The notes beneath the pieces are model-generated. The model was given only the letters and a program-made list of their open reading frames with translations, was not told where the DNA came from and made no database searches. A program made the position numbers and the translations under genes. From Siphonodentalium dalli (taxonomy: Eukaryota; Mollusca; Scaphopoda; Gadilida; Siphonodentaliidae): DNA of 64,000 nt. Of the stretch, positions 52,901-61,900 are shown one piece after another. Position 1 is the stretch's first letter. Each line of letters opens with the position of its first letter. The stretch is from contig CP136063.1 in the NCBI GenBank assembly GCA_032622095.1, positions 39,966,106-40,030,105 on the forward strand. The letters are read 5' to 3'.

Positions 52901-55900
52901 TAGATTACAAGATCATTTAAAAGCCTTAAATACTAAAAAAGGTGGAATATATTTCATGATGGGACCAAAAAACAAAATGTTGAAATCTGCGCAAAGCAAG
53001 GATAACCAAGAAGACAATCACATGCATAAAGAACCTACCTTTGTGGTAAATGTAGTAGACCGAGCACAACCATCGTCCACCTCAACAGTAGACAGAGTAC
53101 AACCATTGTCCACCTCAACAGTAGACAGAGCACAACCATCGTCCATCTCAACAGTAGACTGAGTACCATCATCGTCCATGGGCTAAAATCAAAACAGATG
53201 TTGAATGTTAGTGCTCATATCGTTAGTCTATACACAGACACCAGTAAACACATACTATATAATCCTAATTTGACGGAGTATTCCCCTAATGCATGAAAAT
53301 TATTTATACACATTTTTCTATATATATTTAATCAGCCTTGTGCAGACTTTGAAATCATCCACTTCTTTCTTATATATCTGGTCACCTTTGTGCAGACCTT
53401 GAGCCACCAGTGTTTTTTTCATATCAAGCTTTCATATGCCAACTGATAATGAGCATCTTGTAAACCTCTAGAAATATCTCCAAGATGGATAATTGTTTCA
53501 GGAGTACACCCGAAATATTCAAAGTGGATTACAAGATCATTTAACAGCCTTACATACTAAAAAAAGGTGGAATATATTTCATGATGGGACCAAAATAAAA
53601 AGGTTGAAATCTGCGCAAAGCAAGGATAACCAAGAAGACAATCACATGCATAAAGAACCTACCTTTGTGGTAAATGTAGTAGACCGAGCACAACCATCGT
53701 CCACCTCAACAGTAGACAGAGTACAACCATTGTCCACCTCAACAGTAGACAGAGCACAACCATCGTCCATCTCAACAGTAGACTGAGTACCATCATCGTC
53801 CATGGGCTAAAATCAAAACAGATGTTGAATGTTAGTGCTCATATCGTTAGTCTATACACAGACACCAGTAAACACATACTATATAATCCTAATTTGACGG
53901 AGTATTCCCCTAATGCATGAAAATTATTTATACACATTTTTCTATATATATTTAATCAGCCTTGTGCAGACTTTGAAATCATCCACTTCTTTCTTATATA
54001 TCTGGTCACCTTTGTGCAGACCTTGAGCCACCAGTGTTTTTTTCATATCAAGCTTTCATATGCCAACTGATAATGAGCATCTTGTAAACCTCTAGAAATA
54101 TCTCCAAGATGGATAATTGTTTCAGGAGTACACCCGAAATATTCAAAGTGGATTACAAGATCATTTAACAGCCTTACATACTAAAAAAAGGTGGAATATA
54201 TTTCATGATGGGACCAAAATAAAAAGGTTGAAATCTGCGCAAAGCAAGGATAACCAAGAAGACAATCACATGCATAAAGAACCTACCTTTGTGGTAAATG
54301 TAGTAGACCGAGCACAACCATCGTCTACCTCAACAGTAGACAGAGCACAACCATCGTCCACATCAACAGTAGACAGAGTATAATCATCGTCCATGGGCTA
54401 AAATCAAAACAGATGTTGAATGTTAGTGCTCATATCGTTAGTCTATACATGTATAGACAGTCACACCGGTAAACACATAATATATAATCATAATTTGACG
54501 GAGTATTCCCCTAATGCATGAAAATTATTTATACACATTTTTCTAAATATATTTAATCAGCCTTGTGCAGACTTTGAAATCAGCCACTTCTTTCTTATAT
54601 ATCTGGTCACCTTTGTGCAGACCTTGAGCCACCAGTGTTTTTTTCCTATCAAGCTTCATATGCCATCTGATAATGAGCATCTTGTAAACCTCTAGAAATA
54701 TCTCAAAGATGGATAATTGTTTCAGTAGTACACCCGAAAAAAATCGAAGTAGATTACAAGATCATTTAACAGCCTTACATACTAAAATGAAAGTGTCAAT
54801 GACACTGTAGCTCAACTTAGGTAGGGGAATAATTTAATGGTTGACAGTAAATTGAGGAATAGGAAAGGTGCTAACTGAAATGTCTAACCTGTGCCAAAGG
54901 ATTTAGTCATCCAAAGAGTAAAATCCAAGATTGCTGCTGGCGGCCATGTTTGGTGGCCGATGACCCCAAAAGAACTCATTCCCATCTACATGTCATTGTT
55001 AACATACATGACAAATTTCATGATGATCAAATGAACAGTACGACCTGTAGCCCGTGCCAATGGATAGAATTTGAAATCCAAGATGGCCATATTTTTTGGC
55101 CAAATGACCCCAAAACCACTCGTTCCAATCTACATGTCAATGTCAACATTCATGACAAATTTCATAAATTTCACGATTTAGTCATGCAAAGAGTAAAATC
55201 TAAGATTTCCTCTGGCGGCCATGTTTTTTGGCCGAACGACCCCAAAAGGAATCGTTCACATCTACATGTCATTGTTAACATCCATGAATGTTCCAATCAA
55301 AGCTACGACCTGTAGCCCGCGCCAAAGGATTTAGTCATGCAAAGAGTAAAATCCAAGATGGCTGCTGGCGGCCATGTTTTTTGGCCGAATGACCCCAAAA
55401 TGACTCGTTCCCGTCTACATAAACATTCATGACAAATTTCATAAAGATCACACCAAAGGTACGACCTGTAGACCGCGCCAAAGAAAATTGTTGACGGACA
55501 CACGGGCACACGCACACACAGACGACGGATGCCAACTCATGGCAATAGCTCAAACTTACAAAGTAAGTTGAGCTAAAAATGATTTACCTTTACTTCCCTC
55601 ACACTCATTCTCAGGTACGGCCATGGATCACGTTGGGAAGAAGAGCCACATGAACTGCCTTCTACTTCTTCATCTGAGCTTAAATCTGAGCTCACATCTG
55701 AAAAAGTTACATCAAAAGATGAATGACTTAAAAGGAAACAAAGTTGTTTGTGTTCAAATATTCACTGCTATCTGAAAGAGCAAGGCGAACAAGTGCACCG
55801 GTAGATGTGGCTTAATACAACAGTTGCCAGGTTGAAAAAAGGCCATAACTCAGCAAATTGCCAAAAGTTATTCAGATCGAACCCAAAATTGAACTTGACC

Positions 55901-58900
55901 TGTGTTTTGTCGCCAAAATGACACAAACCAAATTTGGTTTCGATTCATTGATCCAAAATGAAGGTCACAACCTACACAGTAACTATAACACTTGTCCTAA
56001 TATCACATTTGAAATACCACTGCATGAAAGCATTTTAACCAAGCATTTGTAAGTTGTAACCACCAGAATGTAAACAGGTGTTCAATTTCACCCAATTGGA
56101 AATGCCACGATCTAATTAGACAAGACATTAACTTTAAGACAGACAGCATACAAAATGAAAGTGTCAATGACACTGTAGCTCAACTTAGGTAAGGGAATAA
56201 TTTAATGGTTGACAGTAAATGGAAGAAACGGAAAGGTGCTAATTAAAATGTCTAAGTAAGACAAGATGTACATGTCAATATAAACATTCATGACAGGTTT
56301 CATAATGATCGGATCAGGGATGTGGTGATTATGGTGTGCCAAACGATTTAGTGATGCAAAGAGTAAATTCTAAAATGGCCACCGGCAGCCATGTTTTATT
56401 TTCCGAATTACCCCAAAATGTTCGCATCTACATGTCAATGTCAACAGCCTTTACAAATTTCATAATGATCTGACCAAAGGTACGACCTGTAGCCTGTGCC
56501 AAAGGATTTAGTCATTCAAAGTGTAAAATCCTAGATGGCTGCTGACGGCTATGTTTTTTGGCCGAACGACCCCAAAAGGATTCGTTCCCATCTACAATGT
56601 CATTGTTAACATCCATGCCAAATTTCATGAAGATCCGATCAAAGCCGAAGGATTTAGTCATGCAAAGAATAAAATCCCAAGATGGCTGCGGGCAGCCACG
56701 TTTTTTTGGTCGAACGACCCCAAAATGACTCATTTCCCTTCTACATGTCAATGTCAAAATTCATTACAAATTACATAAAGATCAGACCAAAGGTACGACA
56801 TGTAGCCCGTGCCAAAGGAAATTGTTGACGGACACACGCACACACAGACGACGGACGCCAACCCATGGCAATAGCTCAAACTTACAAAGTAAGTTGAGCT
56901 TAAAATGGAGAACAACTCAGAAACCCAATAATTAACTCACCTGAAATTTTGTCTACATCAAATGGGTCATCATCATCATCATCATCATCAATCTCTAAAT
57001 ATAAGAATAGAAGAAATGGAATTACAACCAATCTGATCAAAATTGTGAGTGTTTTGTACTGCGACAATCACTGACTCACTTTTATGATGAAACTATTGCA
57101 GCCTTTGTTCCAAACAATATGTTTGTGACAGTAATTTGTGGCATATCAAACAAATTGGCCCTGCCATTCTGGACATGTCAAAAATGCATCAATCAAATGC
57201 CTTGGTAGAAATATTTTATGGTAGACGTGGTCAATACATACAAATCTGAGAAAGGTTACTTCGACTTTGGTAAGCTAAAAAACCTGCGGTGGATAGATAA
57301 AATGCGCCCTCAACAGGACATATAAACTCCAACAGGCCGACATGAGCGGCCATGTCACCCGTCCTGAAAATGTACAACTTATAATAAGCGATTTCTTGTT
57401 GAATTTTGTAGCTTGAAATATAAAGCTTTTTTAAGAGTGACTCAAAGAAAAGAAGAAAAAATAACAGCAACAGCAATTATTGTCAAAGAAATAATGATTA
57501 AACATAATGAATAAATAAAGAACATAAATAATCTAACAGAAAGTCTCCAAAATTTACTTTCTTCAACACTGATGGGTTTGGCTACTCTCAACTAATTCAA
57601 TGGAAGACTCAATAACAAAAATAGTAACAATGGGATTACCCAAGTAGTAATCTAAATTGAAAATAATGAGGAAAATCCAAGAAATGCATTTACCATGTGC
57701 GACATCCTGAAAAGCATAACATATCCTTTAATAAACTTCTCAAAATCTTCATAAAAACAATGTACAAACTCATAAAATTTCTATAAAGAACAATTAAAGG
57801 ACCACATTACCTTTTTAGAAATTTGGTAGGTACACAAACAATATACATGAGCCCATCATGGATATGTCTGACTTTAGTAATTTCCAAATGTACCAAAAAT
57901 GACAAAAATTTATCAAAATTTGAAAAATAGAGCAAACTAAGTATTTTATTGACAATTAATCTCTCCTCTGAGATATATACCTATAACATTATTAGATTTC
58001 GACAAGTTTAACATTATTTAGTTTTCCGTTCTCGTGCCAGCAATGGATGAAATCATACAACAATCAAAGGTCAAATTAGGATGTATGGCTAAAGTTTATT
58101 TTCACTTTTTGTAGGTAAACATGAAGTATATGATCAGAGAAATATAACTATATATAATTTGCAACCCATTTGACACGTTATAGATGAATCAAAGAGAAGT
58201 GAAAGCAATCACTTTTTTGTCATTTTGACAGGTCTGGCTTAAAATGGCTACATACATGATACACTATTATGTTAATCACCTAATACACCATAAGCAAAGA
58301 TGTGCAAAATACTAAACAGGCCTGCGTATGAGAGATTTTTACCAGTACAATTTTAGGCTCTCACAAAAACTAAGACAGGTGGTATTTTCACCTGTTAATG
58401 TTGTAATCAAATTGGTGTTAGTCTTGAAATTCAGTCTTCATACACTAAAATTTGATCTAGAAAGAGTATTTCCTAAAGTTAAAGTTAACTTTGTATGTTA
58501 TGTGCTTGTTTATAGCCACCAACAAGGATGTCTTTCACCACACATAACATGGGAGAAGTGTTTTTGCACCTGCAATATCCTAATGACGCGTGCGGATAGG
58601 TGTAACTAGTAGACTAGGTTGATAGAGCGATTGGGAAATCATTGGGCTACACATACAATATATGGAGAAAAAACATCGCCACTGATGCTAAAACGGATAT
58701 ACATGTACTAGCAACTTGTCGACTAGAAGGCATCGCAAATTATTTTAGGTTCGACTAATGTGGTACATATATGACACTGTAGCTCAACTTGGAAAGGGAA
58801 TAATTTCATGTGTTACAGTCAATGGACTGATTAGGAATGTGGAAAGTTGAAAAAGCCTAGTTAGGCCAAAACAAACTGAATGCGTGTTTCCCGTAACCCG

Positions 58901-61900
58901 ACCGACCGTCTTCAAAACCTCCCGACCCATGTTAATTTATTGGTTTTAAATAAAAAAAAATCAATCTATAAATCGACCGACCACGCTGATAACCAAACAA
59001 TGTACACGTGGTTCCATTTTATCTGATTCACCTCGCGAGATAAATTATATCTTTGATATATTTATATATTTTCCACATTCTTCACTCTTCAAACAGAAAG
59101 TCAAATTACGACCGGACGCAATACCGGAAGATTACAGGTTATCGTTCCTCTTCACTGACCGGAAGCACCTGTTTGCGTTTATATGGAGTATTGTTTAGTG
59201 TATTTGAGCAAAAAATTTAGCTGCAGCTGTAGCCGGCTCTGAATTATAAGACATGCTCTGAATTATAAGACATGCGCAGCAGGAAGCTACAGTGGCCAAG
59301 GAAATGAATGGCAACTACAATGTAGCACTAAAGTAAACATTGTACCCCGACTCTAATAGGAGAATTTCTTATCGGGGAGATATTTTTTTAAATACTGCTC
59401 CCTGGGGACACATAATTGTCATTCCCATTTTGTTGGCATCAAACTAGATATTTCATATCTACGCTATATTTACTGTTTGGTTAATAATTAAACTTATTTT
59501 GCAAAACTATATATAACTATATCTTGTTAGCATATATCAGTTATGTCAACAATTTGTTGGTTGCTCGTGTCAATGTATGGTGTTTGATGGTGGTGAAGGC
59601 ATGGCCCACACAAGACCATAACAAAATAAAATGAAAAAATAAAATTGAAATGAAAAGCCAACCGCCCGCCCCAATTTGTTTTGGGCTCGTTACGGGAAAC
59701 ATGCATTCATTTTGTTTTGGCCTTATGAAAAGAGTCAAATCCAAGATGGCCACTGGCAGCCATGTTTTTTTTGCCAAATGACCCCAAAAAGACTTGTTCC
59801 CATTTACATGTCATTGTTAACATCCATTACAAATTTCATGATTCTCAGACAAAAGATATGACCTGTACCCTATGTGAAAGGAATTAGTCATGTAAAGAGT
59901 AAAATACAAGATTTTTTAGGCGAATGACCTCAAAATGACCCATTTCCCATCTACATGTCATTGTTAACATCCATGACAAATCTCATTATGATCGGACCAA
60001 AGATATGACTTGTAGCCCGTGCTAAAGATTTAGTCATGTAAAGTGTAAAATCCAAGATGGCTGCTGGCGGAGATGTTTTTTGGCCGAACGACCCCAAAAT
60101 GACTCGTTCCCATCTACATGTCATTATTAACATTCTTGACAAATTTTATGATGATCATACTGAAAGTACGACCTGTAGCCCATGCTAAAGAATTTAGTCA
60201 TACAAAGAGTAAAATCCAAGATGGCTGCTGGCAGCCATGTTTTTGGGCCGAATGACCCCAAAATGACTCGTTCCCATCTACATGTCAATATTAACATTCC
60301 TGACAAATTTCATGATGATCAGACAAACAGTACGGCCTGTAGCCCGTGCTAATGGATTGAATTTTGAAATCCAAGATGGTCACTGGCGGCCATGTTTTTT
60401 TTTCCGAATGACCCCAAAATTAATCATTCTGGTCTAAATGTTGATGTCAACAGCTATGATAAATTTCATAATGATCCGACCGAAGGTACGACCTGTAGCC
60501 TGCATTGTTGACGCCTTACGTACACACGCACACACGGATGACAAAGCCATGGCAATAGCTCAAACTTTACAAAGTAAAGTTGAGCTAAAAAGTGTTAGCG
60601 TTATGTTTATATAGGATAGTTTTTTCCGATTTCGTTTCTTGGAGAATAATATATAGAAATTTCTACATATTTGGCTTTTAGTGCGAGCTGAAATTCCAAA
60701 GCTAATGCGGGCCTTTACTAAGCTGTAAACACTAATCAAACAATCGGCTCACTTCGAACAAACTGTTGTCGCCCAAGGAAGCTTTTTGAGTTAAATTGGC
60801 CTGGCAGTCTTGAAGGAGGAGTTTTAAGAAATTGTTGACAAACAGACAGATGTTAAAACTGTGCCCTTTGAGTGAATCAATGTGTATACTTCACTGACTC
60901 AGGTTCTAACTTTCAATCACACTCCTTTAAAGATGGATTATCTCTTTAAATAACAAATTTTAAATAGTTGCGTGGGTATAAAATAATAGATATGAACTGA
61001 AGACCTATGTCCGGAAAAGCTTCTATCAATTAATATTGATTTTACTTCGAATATTAAATCGGGCCCATTTATGTTACTATTTTTAGAACCGACCATTCGG
61101 ATGAGACCGTATTGCGATATAGAGCACTGGGCTGTTCCTACGGCTACGCAACGAATGTCAAATGTCACAGATTGGTTGTTTGTACTGTTTTGTTCCACAG
61201 ATATAAGCGATAATGAGTATAATTAACGTTTATTTGTGACAAAATTGCACAATATAATTTCTGGTCTCTGTTAACAGTAACCAATATTGTTCGTTAGCTG
61301 AACAAACACACCTTTTTAGACCAGAAAATATTCGAAATAAAATTAATATTAATCGATAGAAGCATTTCCGGACAGGAGTCTTCGATTCAGATCTAATATT
61401 ATATACCCCGGTAACTATATAATACATGTTTACAAAGAGATAATCCACCTTTAAGATTTCATAAACAAAGTATTTTAATTGTATAGTGCCCATGGAATTC
61501 AAGATCTGTAGAAAAAGTGTTTTGCACATTGAAATACAAGAGCACTCCTGGAAGATATTTTGTGCAAGAAAGTTCTGATATCCTACGATATCGGTGGAAA
61601 ACAGACAATTCTATTAAACACAATGACAAAAACACATCAATCCATACCTTTTTCCGCCACCACAAGTTTTCTGAATGATCACCATAATCATAGAGAAGCT
61701 CTGTACCTGCCTCTATAACCTTGATGGCATAGATGCAGAGTCTGGGAATATGGTTTATGATGTTGAGACGCATAATACAGTTTCTCTCGTGACCGGTACC
61801 GTCATTGACAAGTTGACAGATGTGGTTCATTGTTGAAATGGCATCAATACTGAAAAGACAAAATAATACTAAATGATGCTTACAATTGGGACTGGGAATT

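Larger units (their letters stand above)
46270..54790 (-). repeat. tandem array of nine exon-bearing units, base unit 624 bp
   Basis: Each unit carries one acidic exon with identical acceptor (TTTTAG before CCCATGG) and donor (GTAGGTTC). Spacing of exon 3' edges from low to high coordinate is 1195, 1671, 654, 626, 1634, 625, 624 and 624 bp. The 1195 spacing contains a TAGCTCA-type insertion; the two long ones share a ~1.07-kb insert. The three rightmost full units are nearly identical, which points to recent unequal exchange. Exon lengths are 66, 111, 177, 144, 78, 144, 144, 144 and 111 bp. Confidence 0.9.

Noticed and set aside
47659-54383. plus-strand frames with PSSTSTVDRAQ repeats
   Set aside because: Antisense shadows of the acidic exons; no splice sites in that direction, while the minus strand has matching acceptors, donors and phases.
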